A DNA stretch of 64,000 nucleotides from contig CAVVDR010000009.1 in the NCBI GenBank assembly GCA_963746955.1, positions 496,001 to 560,000 on the forward strand, in the 5' to 3' direction. Below the pieces are notes generated by a model, which was given only the letters and a program-made list of their open reading frames with translations, was not told where the DNA came from and made no database searches. Positions 27,872 through 36,646 of the stretch are shown one piece after another (the first letter of the stretch is position 1; the number at the start of each line of letters is the position of its first letter). Both the position numbers and the translations under genes were made by a program. This stretch comes from DASQBT01 sp963746955 (GTDB taxonomy: Bacteria > Pseudomonadota > Gammaproteobacteria > Burkholderiales > Thiobacillaceae).

Positions 27872-28915
27872 GTGGACATTTCTGAACTGCTTGCTTTTGC
27901 GGTCAAAAACAAGGCTTCCGACCTGCATCTTTCCTCCGGGCTGCCCCCCATGATCCGGGTCAACGGCGACATACGCCGCATCAACCTGCCGCCCATGGAG
28001 CACAAGGACGTGCACCGCATGGTGTACGACATCATGAACGACAGCCAGCGCAAGAACTACGAGGAAATCCTGGAGGTGGACTTCTCCTTCGAAATTCCCT
28101 CGCTGGCGCGCTTCCGGGTCAATGCCTTCAACCAGCAAAACGGCGCGGCCGCGGTGTTCCGGACCATTCCCTCGAAGGTGGTGACGCTGGAAGAACTCAA
28201 TGCGCCGGCCATTTTCAAGGACATTGCCGACACACCCCGCGGCGTGGTCCTGGTGACCGGCCCCACCGGCTCGGGCAAGTCCACCACGCTGGCGGCCATG
28301 GTCGACTACGTTAACGAAAACCAGTATGCCCACATCCTCACCATCGAAGACCCGATCGAATTCGTCCATCAGAGCAAGAAATGCTTGATCAACCAGCGTG
28401 AGGTGGGGCCCCACACGATGAGTTTCGCCAATGCGCTGCGCTCCGCGCTGCGCGAGGATCCGGACGTGATTCTGGTAGGCGAGATGCGTGACCTGGAAAC
28501 CATCCGCCTGGCTCTGACGGCGGCGGAAACCGGCCACCTGGTGTTCGCCACGCTGCACACCTCCTCCGCAGCCAAGACCATCGACCGGATCATCGACGTG
28601 TTTCCCGCCGCGGAGAAGGAAATGGTGCGGGCCATGCTGTCCGAATCGCTGCGCGCCGTCATTGCCCAGACCCTGCTCAAGACTAAGGACGGCACCGGCC
28701 GGGTGGCGGCACATGAAATCATGATCGGCACCCCCGCGATCCGCAACCTGATCCGTGAAAACAAGGTGGCGCAGATGTACTCTTCCATCCAGACCGGCGG
28801 CAATCTCGGCATGCAGACTCTGGATCAGTGCCTGCAGGATCTGGTGCGGCGCAATGTCGTGGCCATGGGCGACGCGCGCATGCGGGCGCAGAACAAGGAC
28901 GCCTTCTTTGCTTAA
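27872..28915 (+). CDS. pilT: Twitching motility ATPase PilT
   Basis: This 347-residue hexameric ATPase drives type IV pilus retraction at the inner membrane. The N-terminal PAS-like half (KNKASDLHLSSGLPPMIRV) is followed by Walker A GPTGSGKST at residues 130-138, an Asp box around TIEDPIEFVH, Walker B (DPDVILVGEMRD) and a His box (HLVFATLHTSSA). The start is GTG at 27872. It is followed by pilU after 20 bases. No pilus assembly genes are in the window. Confidence 0.96.
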   Translation: MDISELLAFAVKNKASDLHLSSGLPPMIRVNGDIRRINLPPMEHKDVHRMVYDIMNDSQRKNYEEILEVDFSFEIPSLARFRVNAFNQQNGAAAVFRTIPSKVVTLEELNAPAIFKDIADTPRGVVLVTGPTGSGKSTTLAAMVDYVNENQYAHILTIEDPIEFVHQSKKCLINQREVGPHTMSFANALRSALREDPDVILVGEMRDLETIRLALTAAETGHLVFATLHTSSAAKTIDRIIDVFPAAEKEMVRAMLSESLRAVIAQTLLKTKDGTGRVAAHEIMIGTPAIRNLIRENKVAQMYSSIQTGGNLGMQTLDQCLQDLVRRNVVAMGDARMRAQNKDAFFA

Positions 28916-28935
28916 GGGTTTGTTGAGGAACTGAA

Positions 28936-30063
28936 ATGAACGTAGACAAGACCGTACACGACCTGCTTCGGCTGATGGTGTCCAAGAAGGCTTCCGACCT
29001 GTTTCTGACCGCCGGTTTTCCTCCCGCCCTGAAAGTGGACGGCAAGATCACTCCGGTCTCAAATCAGACCCTGACCCCTGCCCACACGCGGGAGCTTGCG
29101 CGCAGCATCATGAACGACAAACAGTGGCATGATTTCGAAACGACGAATGAAGCCAACTTCGCCATCGCGCCGCCCGATATCGGCCGCTTTCGCTGCAACG
29201 CTTTTGTCCAGCAGGGCTGCACCGGCGTGGTGATGCGCACCATCAACACCAAGATTCCCAAATTCGAGGAACTCAACCTGCCGCCCATACTCAAGGACAT
29301 CGCCATGGTCAAGCGTGGCCTGGTGATCTTCGTCGGCGGCACCGGCACCGGCAAGTCGACCTCGCTTGCCGCCATGGTCGGTTATCGCAACGAGATGAGC
29401 CAGGAACACATCATCACGGTGGAAGACCCGATCGAATTTGTCCACGAGCACAAGAAGTCCATCATTACCCAGCGCGAAGTGGGGGTGGATACGGACAACT
29501 GGTTCTCGGCCCTGAAGAACACCTTGCGCCAGGCACCCGACGTCATTTTGATCGGCGAGATCCGCGACCGGGATACCATGGAATACGCCATTGCCTTTGC
29601 CGAAACCGGCCACATGTGCCTGTCCACCCTGCACGCGAACAACGCCAACCAGGCGCTGGACCGGATTATCAACTTCTTCCCTGATGACAGGCGCGACCAA
29701 CTGCTGATGGACCTGTCCCTTAACCTCAAGGCCTTCGTCTCCCAGCGCCTGATTGCACGGCGCGACGGCAACGGCCGGATCTCCGCAGTGGAGATCATGC
29801 TCAACTCCCCCCTCATCTCCGACCTGATCTTCAAGGGCCATGTGCACGAGATCAAGGAAATCATGGGCAAATCCCGCGAACTGGGCATGCAGACCTTCGA
29901 CCAGTCGCTGTTCGACCTGTATGAGTCCGGCTTCATTTCCTACGAGGATGCCCTGCGCAGCGCCGACTCGCTCAACGACCTGCGCCTGAAAATCAAGCTC
30001 CATGGCCAGGAAGCCAAGGGCAAGGATCTGCTCACCGGACTGGATCATCTGGATATCGTGTGA
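28936..30063 (+). CDS. pilU: PilT-dependent retraction ATPase PilU
   Basis: This 375-residue PilT paralogue has Walker A GGTGTGKST at residues 134-142, the Asp box TVEDPIEFVHEHKKS, Walker B PDVILIGEIRD and a longer C-terminus than PilT. PilU works with PilT to give high-force retraction. It is placed immediately downstream of pilT, which is the conserved order. A strong match in both halves makes the call secure. Confidence 0.95.
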   Translation: MNVDKTVHDLLRLMVSKKASDLFLTAGFPPALKVDGKITPVSNQTLTPAHTRELARSIMNDKQWHDFETTNEANFAIAPPDIGRFRCNAFVQQGCTGVVMRTINTKIPKFEELNLPPILKDIAMVKRGLVIFVGGTGTGKSTSLAAMVGYRNEMSQEHIITVEDPIEFVHEHKKSIITQREVGVDTDNWFSALKNTLRQAPDVILIGEIRDRDTMEYAIAFAETGHMCLSTLHANNANQALDRIINFFPDDRRDQLLMDLSLNLKAFVSQRLIARRDGNGRISAVEIMLNSPLISDLIFKGHVHEIKEIMGKSRELGMQTFDQSLFDLYESGFISYEDALRSADSLNDLRLKIKLHGQEAKGKDLLTGLDHLDIV

Positions 30064-30140
30064 ATTCCTCCCTCACCCTGGCAGGGAGAGGGAGAAAATT
30101 CCCCCTGCCGCTCTCCCCGCGAAGCGGGGCGCGGACGCAG
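30064..30140. repeat. GC-rich palindromic intergenic element
   Basis: Between the convergent pilU and rlmL stops lies a run of CCCTC and GAGGG blocks around CCCCGC-GAA-GCGGGG (about 30115-30129). Such interleaved palindromes resemble small dispersed intergenic repeats common in proteobacteria. No second copy is seen in this window, and there is no T tract for a standard terminator. Confidence 0.35.
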
Positions 30141-31613
30141 CTATCTGTTCGACCCCTCCACCATCTTGTACTCATACAAGCGGCACTCCAGCGCACCATT
30201 GAACAGCGGCGTCTTCTTGCTCGCATCCAGCCGGATCAGCTTCGGCAGGTTGGCATCGGCGCTGATGATGTAGACACGCCAGCCGGCGAATTTCTGTTTC
30301 AGCACGTCTCCCAGCTTGGGATACAACTCAGCCAGCTCTGCCTCGTCGCCCAGCCGCACCCCATAGGGCGGATTCATTACCATGACGCCGGTCTCAGCCG
30401 GCGGCTCGATATCCAGAATATCCGCCTTACTCAGGGTCACCGCCTCGCGCAATCCCGCAGCCTTGAGGTTAGTGTCGGCGTCCTTCAATGAATGCCCCAG
30501 GACGTCGCTGCCGTATATCGGCAATCCGGTGAGCGGTTTGCAGTCCTGCTGCGCCTGATCGCGGATGCGCTGCCAGGTCCTGGCGTCGAAGCGCGAAAAC
30601 TTCACAAACGCGAAGCTGCGCCCCAGGCCTGGCGCCCTGTTCAAACTCATTAGCGCCGCCTCTATCAGGAAGGTGCCGCTACCGCACATCGGATCGAAAA
30701 GCGCCTCACCCGGCTGCCAGCCGGACAGCTTGAGTATGCCTGTCGCCAGGTTCTCGTTGATGGGAGCCAGTCCCGCCTGTTTGCGCAGGCCGCGCTTATT
30801 AAGGGCGTCGCCCGAGGTATCGAAGTAAAGCGTATAGCGGTCGCGCGTCAGAAAGGCGCGGATGCGGATGTCCGGATCCAGGGATTGCACGCTGGGGCGC
30901 TCGCCGGTTTCCTCGCGGAACCGGTCGCATATCGCATCCTTGATCTTTAGCGTGATGAAATTGAGGCTCTTGAGCGGCGAGTTGACCGCGACAACTTTCA
31001 CCGCAATGGTGCGCGAAGGCTCGAACCAGCGCTGCCAGTACACCGCCAGCGCGCCCTGATACACATCCTCCTCATTCGCGTATTTGCCGGCCGAGACCCG
31101 CAACAGGATGCGGGCGGCCAGGCGGGAATGCAGGTTGGCGCGGTACACCAGCGCCCAGTCCCCTTTGAACGCCACCCCCCCTGCGGCGGTCTCGGCTTCC
31201 TCGGCGCCCAGAGCCGTCAGTTCTTGCGCCAGCAGTGCTTCCAGGCCGCGGGGACAAGTGGCAAAGCAGGTCTGGATTTGTGTTGCGGCAGGCTTATGCG
31301 CGCGCGGCTTGTCGGCTCGCAGTGGTCCGGCTCCTTCCCTGTCGTTAAGCGTTTTGCCCTGTGGTGTCCGGGCAACTGGCGCGCAGCCGATCCCTGATGT
31401 CACGCGTCTTTGTGGGGACGGTCCCGCCGGCTTGGCGCGCACAACCGTTCCAGTTCGCTCGGCCGGCTTCTCCTGCTGTTCCTTCTTGCCCCGGTGCAGT
31501 CCGGGATCGCCGCGGCGCAGCGCCGACAGCGTCGGATGAACCTTCTCCCTTGAGGTTCTCGCGGCCGGTTTCTTGCCCAGGCTCAAGGTGCCGGATTTTG
31601 GCTTGATCGCCAT
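30141..31613 (-). CDS. rlmL: THUMP-domain 23S rRNA methyltransferase, RlmL N-terminal type
   Basis: This 490-residue protein has a THUMP domain (from about residue 113) and a class I methyltransferase domain with FDPMCGSGTFLIEA and the catalytic NPPYGVRL motif, which fits N2-guanine methylation of 23S rRNA G2445. It lacks the C-terminal RlmK half found in the gamma-proteobacterial fusion. Residues 1-112 form a basic, low-complexity tail with no domain. No alternative ATG is available, though a GTG or TTG start could shorten it. The rlmL stop converges on pilU, and its start abuts the hemJ stop. Confidence 0.85.
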   Translation of the reverse strand: MAIKPKSGTLSLGKKPAARTSREKVHPTLSALRRGDPGLHRGKKEQQEKPAERTGTVVRAKPAGPSPQRRVTSGIGCAPVARTPQGKTLNDREGAGPLRADKPRAHKPAATQIQTCFATCPRGLEALLAQELTALGAEEAETAAGGVAFKGDWALVYRANLHSRLAARILLRVSAGKYANEEDVYQGALAVYWQRWFEPSRTIAVKVVAVNSPLKSLNFITLKIKDAICDRFREETGERPSVQSLDPDIRIRAFLTRDRYTLYFDTSGDALNKRGLRKQAGLAPINENLATGILKLSGWQPGEALFDPMCGSGTFLIEAALMSLNRAPGLGRSFAFVKFSRFDARTWQRIRDQAQQDCKPLTGLPIYGSDVLGHSLKDADTNLKAAGLREAVTLSKADILDIEPPAETGVMVMNPPYGVRLGDEAELAELYPKLGDVLKQKFAGWRVYIISADANLPKLIRLDASKKTPLFNGALECRLYEYKMVEGSNR

Positions 31614-32026
31614 CAGAACGGCTTCACCACCACCAAGACGGTCACCACCAGCAACACAATGACCGGAATCTCATTGAACCAGCGAAACCAGATGTGGCTC
31701 TTCGTATTTCGGCCCGCGGCAAAGTTCTTCAACAGTCTGCCGCACACATGGTGATAGCCGACCAGTAACACGACCAGCGCAACTTTCAGCCACAGCCACT
31801 CCGGGGTGGGTCGCCAGTAGCCAAACCAAAGCCAGACGCCGGACATCAAGACCAGTCCCATGATGGGGGTCACAAACTTATACAACTTGTGGGCCATCAG
31901 GTTGAGGCGGTCTTTTTCCGCATGGGTTTCCGCCATCGCCAGATTGACAAAAATGCGCGGCAGGTAAAACAGCCCGGCAAACCAGCTCACCACGAATACA
32001 ATATGAAACGTCTTGATCCAAAGCAT
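31613..32026 (-). CDS. hemJ: Protoporphyrinogen IX oxidase HemJ
   Basis: This 137-residue protein has about four membrane helices and the HemJ/UPF0093 markers: H8 in KTFHIVFVVSWFAGLFYLPR and K81 in WLKVALV. HemJ oxidises protoporphyrinogen IX late in haem synthesis, probably using quinones. The stop overlaps the rlmL start by one base. A related CopD-type membrane protein is the main alternative, but the conserved N-terminal block favours HemJ. Confidence 0.88.
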   Translation of the reverse strand: MLWIKTFHIVFVVSWFAGLFYLPRIFVNLAMAETHAEKDRLNLMAHKLYKFVTPIMGLVLMSGVWLWFGYWRPTPEWLWLKVALVVLLVGYHHVCGRLLKNFAAGRNTKSHIWFRWFNEIPVIVLLVVTVLVVVKPF

Positions 32027-32073
32027 ACGCGCTCCTCCGAAGCGAATTATCTCCCGAGCGCACCCCTGACACC

Positions 32074-32595
32074 ATGAATACTCTGCTCGGCTTTCTCAAG
32101 AAACACGCGGTGACCCTGCTACTGGTTGGGCTGGTGGCCTATATCTGGTTCCGTCCGCTGGCTACCGTCACGGACGAGTACCGAGCCATCGAACCGTATT
32201 CGGTCCAGCTGCCTGACGGGCAACTGCTCAGTTCTGCATCGTTCAAAGGCAAGGTAGTCCTGGTTAACTTCTGGGCCACCTGGTGCCCCTACTGCCGCAA
32301 GGAAATGCCCGCCATCCAGGACTTCTGGCAGGAGCATCGGGCAGAAGGCTTCGAAGTGCTGGCGATCAGCGTGGACGACCCGCCGGAAAGGATTGCGGAA
32401 TACATGAAGGTCGCCGGTTACGGGTTCACCGCAGCCGCCATGGATCCAAGCGTACTCAACGCCTTCGGCAGCGTCTCCACGGTTCCCACCTCGTTCATCG
32501 TCGACCGGGATGGCGTCATCAGGCGCAAGGTTGCGGGACAGATGCACAGCGGCCGGCTGAACGATCTGGTGCTGCCGCTACTCAGTCAAAAATAG
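32074..32595 (+). CDS. TlpA-type membrane-anchored thioredoxin
   Basis: This 173-residue protein has one N-terminal membrane helix (about residues 10-25) and a periplasmic redoxin domain with NFWATWCPYC, cysteines C71 and C74, and the cis-proline region TVPTSFIVDRDG. Such proteins reduce disulphides in periplasmic targets, often apocytochrome c or metal chaperones; the partner here is unknown. It is divergent from hemJ with a 47-base gap. A second TlpA-like gene lies at 35498-35995. Confidence 0.88.
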   Translation: MNTLLGFLKKHAVTLLLVGLVAYIWFRPLATVTDEYRAIEPYSVQLPDGQLLSSASFKGKVVLVNFWATWCPYCRKEMPAIQDFWQEHRAEGFEVLAISVDDPPERIAEYMKVAGYGFTAAAMDPSVLNAFGSVSTVPTSFIVDRDGVIRRKVAGQMHSGRLNDLVLPLLSQK

Positions 32596-32603
32596 GACTG
32601 CCT

Positions 32604-33701
32604 TCAGTTCGCCGGGCCAGACCCTGCGGCCAACGGTTCGATGTGCAGGGTGCGCGTGGGAAACGCGATCTCGGCGCCATGCTGGTCGATAATCGCGGCA
32701 ACCTTCAACAGCACGTCCTGCTTGATCTCGTGAAAGTGGACCCATTGCGTCGTTTTGGTGAAGGCATAAATGAAGAAATTGAGTGATGATTCCCCAAACT
32801 CGTCGAAATTCACGATGAGCGTTGCGTCTGCATCGATTTCGGGATGATTCATCAGCATCGTCCTGACTTCGGACACAATGGCCGGCACCTGCTGCAGGTC
32901 CTGATAGCGCACCCCGATCGTCTGTTTGATGCGGCGGTTGGTCATGCGCGTCGGGTTCTCCACCACGATGGTGGTGAACAACGCGTTGGGAACGTAAATG
33001 GGATTCTTGTTGAAGGCGCGGACGCGCGTATGGCGCCAACCGATGTACTCCACCGTGCCCTCAATATCCTTGTCCGGCGAGCGTATCCACTCCCCAACGA
33101 CGAAGGGCCGGTCCGTGTAAATCGTCAATCCGCCGAAGAAATTCGCCAGCAGATCCTTGGCGGCAAAAGCGATCGCAATTCCCCCTATCCCGCCAAAGGT
33201 CAGTATTCCGGCAATGCTGTATCCCAAAGTCTGAAGCGCGACCAACGCAGCGATCACCAGCAGCGTCAGCCGCCCAAGCTTGCTCAGCGCATCGACTGTG
33301 GTTGCATCCACTTCCTTGCCGCCACGTCCGCGCTCAGCCAGTATATTGCGGCTCGCATTGCGAATCAGCCGGAGCAGAAACCAGGTGAGACAGACAATCA
33401 CGCCCACTTCCCGTGTCGGCGCGACAAAGTTTAACAGGGGGTTGCCAGTCGCCTGATGCGTCATTTGCAAGGCATAGGCAATACCCACCACCCAGATCAG
33501 GACGGGCAGCGGATGCCTGGCTGAATTGACAAACGCATCGTCCCATACATTGACCGTGCGGCGGGCGACGCGCATTGCATAACGCAGCATGACATACGCG
33601 GCAAGATGGATCAGCACCACAGCCAGCAGAACGACCAGCAGATTGGCCACCAATGGACTGCCCAGGTTTTCAAGATTCAGACGATGGACCAGCTCATCCA
33701 T
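32604..33701 (-). CDS. MscS family mechanosensitive ion channel
   Basis: This 365-residue protein has about four or five hydrophobic helices followed by the MscS pore helix region GGIGGIAIAFAAKDLLANFF and the beta domain (TIYTDRPFVVGEWI). Family members release solutes during hypo-osmotic shock. The subfamily resembles YnaI/YbdG-like medium-size channels rather than the minimal MscS. It is convergent with the TlpA gene by eight bases and upstream of nothing obviously linked in function. Confidence 0.87.
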   Translation of the reverse strand: MDELVHRLNLENLGSPLVANLLVVLLAVVLIHLAAYVMLRYAMRVARRTVNVWDDAFVNSARHPLPVLIWVVGIAYALQMTHQATGNPLLNFVAPTREVGVIVCLTWFLLRLIRNASRNILAERGRGGKEVDATTVDALSKLGRLTLLVIAALVALQTLGYSIAGILTFGGIGGIAIAFAAKDLLANFFGGLTIYTDRPFVVGEWIRSPDKDIEGTVEYIGWRHTRVRAFNKNPIYVPNALFTTIVVENPTRMTNRRIKQTIGVRYQDLQQVPAIVSEVRTMLMNHPEIDADATLIVNFDEFGESSLNFFIYAFTKTTQWVHFHEIKQDVLLKVAAIIDQHGAEIAFPTRTLHIEPLAAGSGPAN

Positions 33702-33796
33702 GCAACAGTCTCCAGCCCGCGTTCGAGGGCCCCAATCTTATTCCATCGTCATGACCGCATGCGTGGGTCAATCCAATTGCCCTACAAATAGTCCGC

Positions 33797-35461
33797 CTAT
33801 CGGGATACGGGCTTGTAGCGGATGCGGTGTGGTTTCGCCCCATCCTCCCCCAGCCGCTTGTTCTTGTCCGCTTCGTATTCCTGGTAATTGCCGGCGAAGA
33901 ACACCCATTGCGAGTCGCCTTCCGCCGCCAGGATGTGGGTCGCGATCCTGTCCAGGAACCAGCGATCGTGGGAAGTGACCATCACGCAGCCGGCGAACTC
34001 CAGCAGGCCGTCTTCCAGGGCACGCAGTGTTTCGACGTCCAGGTCATTGGACGGTTCGTCGAGCAGTAACACATTGGCGCCGGCGATCAGGGTTTTGGCC
34101 AAATGCAGCCGCCCGCGCTCGCCGCCGGACAGGTTGCCGACTATCTTCTGCTGGTCCGCGCCCTTGAAGTTGAAGCGGCCGATATAGGCGCGCGAGGGCA
34201 TATCAAAACGTCCGACCGTGAGAACGTCGGCTCCGCCCGCGAGCACCTCGAATACGGTCTTGCTGTTGTCCAGGCCTTCGCGGGTCTGGTCGACCGCGGC
34301 GATTTTCACGGTGGGGCCGATGACGATCTCGCCGCTATCTGGCTGCTCCTTGCCCTGGATCATACGGAACAGCGTGGACTTGCCCGCGCCGTTGGGGCCG
34401 ATGACGCCGACAATCGCGCCGGGCGGCACGGCAAAGGAGAGGTCATCGATCAGCAGCCGGTCGCCGAACGCCTTTGACACATGGTGAAACTCGATCACCT
34501 TGTCGCCCAGGCGCTCGCCGGGGGGAATGAAGATTTCCTGGGTTTCGTTGCGCTTCTGGTACTCGACGCTGTTGAGCTCCTCGAAACGGGCGATGCGCGC
34601 CTTTGCCTTGGCCTGGCGGCCCTTGGGGTTCTGCCGCACCCATTCCAGTTCCTTGGCCAGCGCCTTCTGGCGTGCGGATTCGGACGACTCCTCCTGCTTG
34701 AGCCGGTCCTGCTTCTGCTCCAGCCAACTCGAGTAATTGCCCTTCCATGGAATGCCGTGGCCGCGATCCAGTTCCAAAATCCATTCCGCGGCATTGTCGA
34801 GAAAGTAGCGGTCGTGAGTCACCGCAACCACGGTGCCGGGAAATCGCACCAAGAACTGTTCCAGCCATTCCACGGACTCCGCGTCCAGATGGTTGGTGGG
34901 TTCATCCAGCAACAGCATGTCGGGTTTGGACAAGAGCAATTTGCACAGCGCCACGCGGCGCTTCTCGCCGCCGGACAAGGGCCCAATCCTGGCATCCCAT
35001 GGTGGCAGACGCAGCGCGTCGGCAGCGATTTCCAGTTGGGTTTCAGCAGCCGCACCGGAGGTGGCAAGAATGGCTTCGAGCCGGGCCTGCTCTTCGGCCA
35101 ATTTGTCGAAGTCGGCGTCGGGCTCGGCATAGGCGGCATAGACATCGTCCAGCTTCTTCTTTGCCTCCATCACTTCGCCCAACCCGGCCTCGACTTCCTC
35201 ACGCACGGTCTTGTCGGGGTCGAGTTGTGGCTCCTGGGGCAGATACCCGATCTTCAGCTTGGGCATAGGGACCGCTTCGCCTTCGATATCCTTGTCCACG
35301 CCGGCCATGATCTTGATCAGCGTGGATTTGCCTGAGCCGTTGAGCCCAAGCACGCCGATCTTGGCCCCCGGGAAGAAGGACAGGGAAATGTCCTTCAGAA
35401 TCTGGCGCTTGGGCGGGACGATCTTGCCCACCTGCATCATGGAGTAAACGTATTGAGCCAT
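33797..35461 (-). CDS. ettA: Energy-dependent translational throttle protein EttA (ABC-F)
   Basis: This 554-residue soluble protein has two ABC ATPase domains. Walker A motifs are GLNGSGKS (39-46) and GPNGAGKS (355-362); signature motifs LSGGE occur at 162-166 and 444-448. The linker between them is the ABC-F type and there is no membrane domain. EttA binds the ribosomal E site and gates early elongation by ATP/ADP ratio. The start MAQYVYSMMQVGKIVPPK is typical of EttA rather than Uup or YheS. Confidence 0.95.
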   Translation of the reverse strand: MAQYVYSMMQVGKIVPPKRQILKDISLSFFPGAKIGVLGLNGSGKSTLIKIMAGVDKDIEGEAVPMPKLKIGYLPQEPQLDPDKTVREEVEAGLGEVMEAKKKLDDVYAAYAEPDADFDKLAEEQARLEAILATSGAAAETQLEIAADALRLPPWDARIGPLSGGEKRRVALCKLLLSKPDMLLLDEPTNHLDAESVEWLEQFLVRFPGTVVAVTHDRYFLDNAAEWILELDRGHGIPWKGNYSSWLEQKQDRLKQEESSESARQKALAKELEWVRQNPKGRQAKAKARIARFEELNSVEYQKRNETQEIFIPPGERLGDKVIEFHHVSKAFGDRLLIDDLSFAVPPGAIVGVIGPNGAGKSTLFRMIQGKEQPDSGEIVIGPTVKIAAVDQTREGLDNSKTVFEVLAGGADVLTVGRFDMPSRAYIGRFNFKGADQQKIVGNLSGGERGRLHLAKTLIAGANVLLLDEPSNDLDVETLRALEDGLLEFAGCVMVTSHDRWFLDRIATHILAAEGDSQWVFFAGNYQEYEADKNKRLGEDGAKPHRIRYKPVSR

Positions 35462-35497
35462 CTCAGGGTCTCATGGTGGTTGAATCGTATCCTGAGC

Positions 35498-35995
35498 TCA
35501 TCCCAGTTCCTTCTTGAGATAGGCGTCGAGCCGGGTGAAATCCAGTTCCCCCGTTCTTCGCTCGACGATCACGCCGTCCTTGCCGATGAGAAAACTGGTG
35601 GGCGTGCCCCTTACATCGCCAAAGGCCCGCATCGCGTCACCCATGACGTCCAGCGCGACGGGAAACGGCAGCTTGTTTTCCTGCGTGTAGCTCAGCACGT
35701 AATTCGGGGGATCGTAGGGCATGGCTACCGCCACCACGACAAAGCCCTTATTCTTATAGGCGTTGTACGCCTGCACGATGCCAGGCATCTCATGCGCACA
35801 GACCGGGCAGGTCGTGGCCCAGAAATTTACCAGCACCACCTTGCCCGCCAGTTGCGGCAGGCTGATCTTCTCGCCTTTAAGCGTGGTGAAGGTTGCAGGC
35901 GGAGCCTCCACCTTCGCCACCAGTGCATGGATCACGAACCCGCCGACAAAAAATGCGAGCAGCGCGCCGACGAGATAGTTACGCAGGCTGGGCAT
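35498..35995 (-). CDS. TlpA-type membrane-anchored thioredoxin (second copy)
   Basis: This 165-residue protein has an N-terminal membrane helix (MPSLRNYLVGALLAFFVGGF...) and a redoxin domain with FWATTCPVC, cysteines C63 and C66. The start at 35995 is chosen because it begins the membrane anchor; the longer open frame upstream reads as non-protein. Upstream it runs close to the carbonic anhydrase-like gene. It differs from the first TlpA in sequence, suggesting a distinct partner. Confidence 0.87.
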   Translation of the reverse strand: MPSLRNYLVGALLAFFVGGFVIHALVAKVEAPPATFTTLKGEKISLPQLAGKVVLVNFWATTCPVCAHEMPGIVQAYNAYKNKGFVVVAVAMPYDPPNYVLSYTQENKLPFPVALDVMGDAMRAFGDVRGTPTSFLIGKDGVIVERRTGELDFTRLDAYLKKELG

Positions 35996-36003
35996 GACAA
36001 CCG

Positions 36004-36534
36004 TTACAGGTAAGCTTCCATGAGCCGAATGTAATGCTCGGCGGAATAATTGAAATAGGCGATCTCTTCCGGGCTCAGCGCCCGTACCTGCTTGGCCGGC
36101 CGGCCAAGATACAGATAGCCGGTTTCCAGCACTTTGCCTTCTGGAACCAGGCTGCCCGCGCCCAGCAGGACACGGGTTTTGACCACTGCGCGGTCGAGAA
36201 TGATGGAGCCCATGCCGATCAGGCATTCGTCCTCTATGGTGCAGGCATGCAGGATCACGGCATGGCCGATGGTGACGCGCTCCCCAATGATCAGCGGCGA
36301 TCCCGCCGGGTCTGCCGCGGTCTTGTGGGAAACGTGCAGCACGGAATTGTCCTGCACATTGGTACCGGCGCCGACGTGTATGTGATTGACGTCGCCACGG
36401 ATCACCACTCCCGGCCAGACACTGGCTCTTTCCCCCAGCGTCACCTCGCCGATCACCGTGGCGCGGGGATGTACCCAGGCACCCGAAGCAAGCTGGGGAT
36501 GGATGCCGTTAAACGGGCTGATTGAGGAGACCAT
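36004..36534 (-). CDS. yrdA: Gamma-carbonic anhydrase family protein (YrdA-like)
   Basis: This 176-residue left-handed beta-helix hexapeptide-repeat protein has the histidines expected for metal binding, H67 in SVLHVSH and H91 and H96 in GHAVILHAC. Many family members lack measurable carbonic anhydrase activity, so the activity is uncertain. The stop lies nine bases before the TlpA start. It is divergent from prlC. Confidence 0.88.
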   Translation of the reverse strand: MVSSISPFNGIHPQLASGAWVHPRATVIGEVTLGERASVWPGVVIRGDVNHIHVGAGTNVQDNSVLHVSHKTAADPAGSPLIIGERVTIGHAVILHACTIEDECLIGMGSIILDRAVVKTRVLLGAGSLVPEGKVLETGYLYLGRPAKQVRALSPEEIAYFNYSAEHYIRLMEAYL

Positions 36535-36547
36535 GTCTGATTAAGGG

Positions 36548-36578
36548 TTGAAACGCCAAACGCAGGCCCGATTATAAT
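36548..36578 (+). promoter_or_regulatory. prlC promoter
   Basis: TTGAAA at 36548-36553 and a perfect TATAAT at 36573-36578 are separated by 19 bases, slightly longer than ideal. The prlC start lies 69 bases downstream of the -10 box. The pair lies in the gap between the divergent yrdA and prlC genes. Confidence 0.5.
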
Positions 36579-36646
36579 TGCTGCAAAGGGTTTGCTCTGC
36601 ATCCCCTGCGCTCTTTCAAGTTAAACAATTCCAAGGTCTGCCATCC

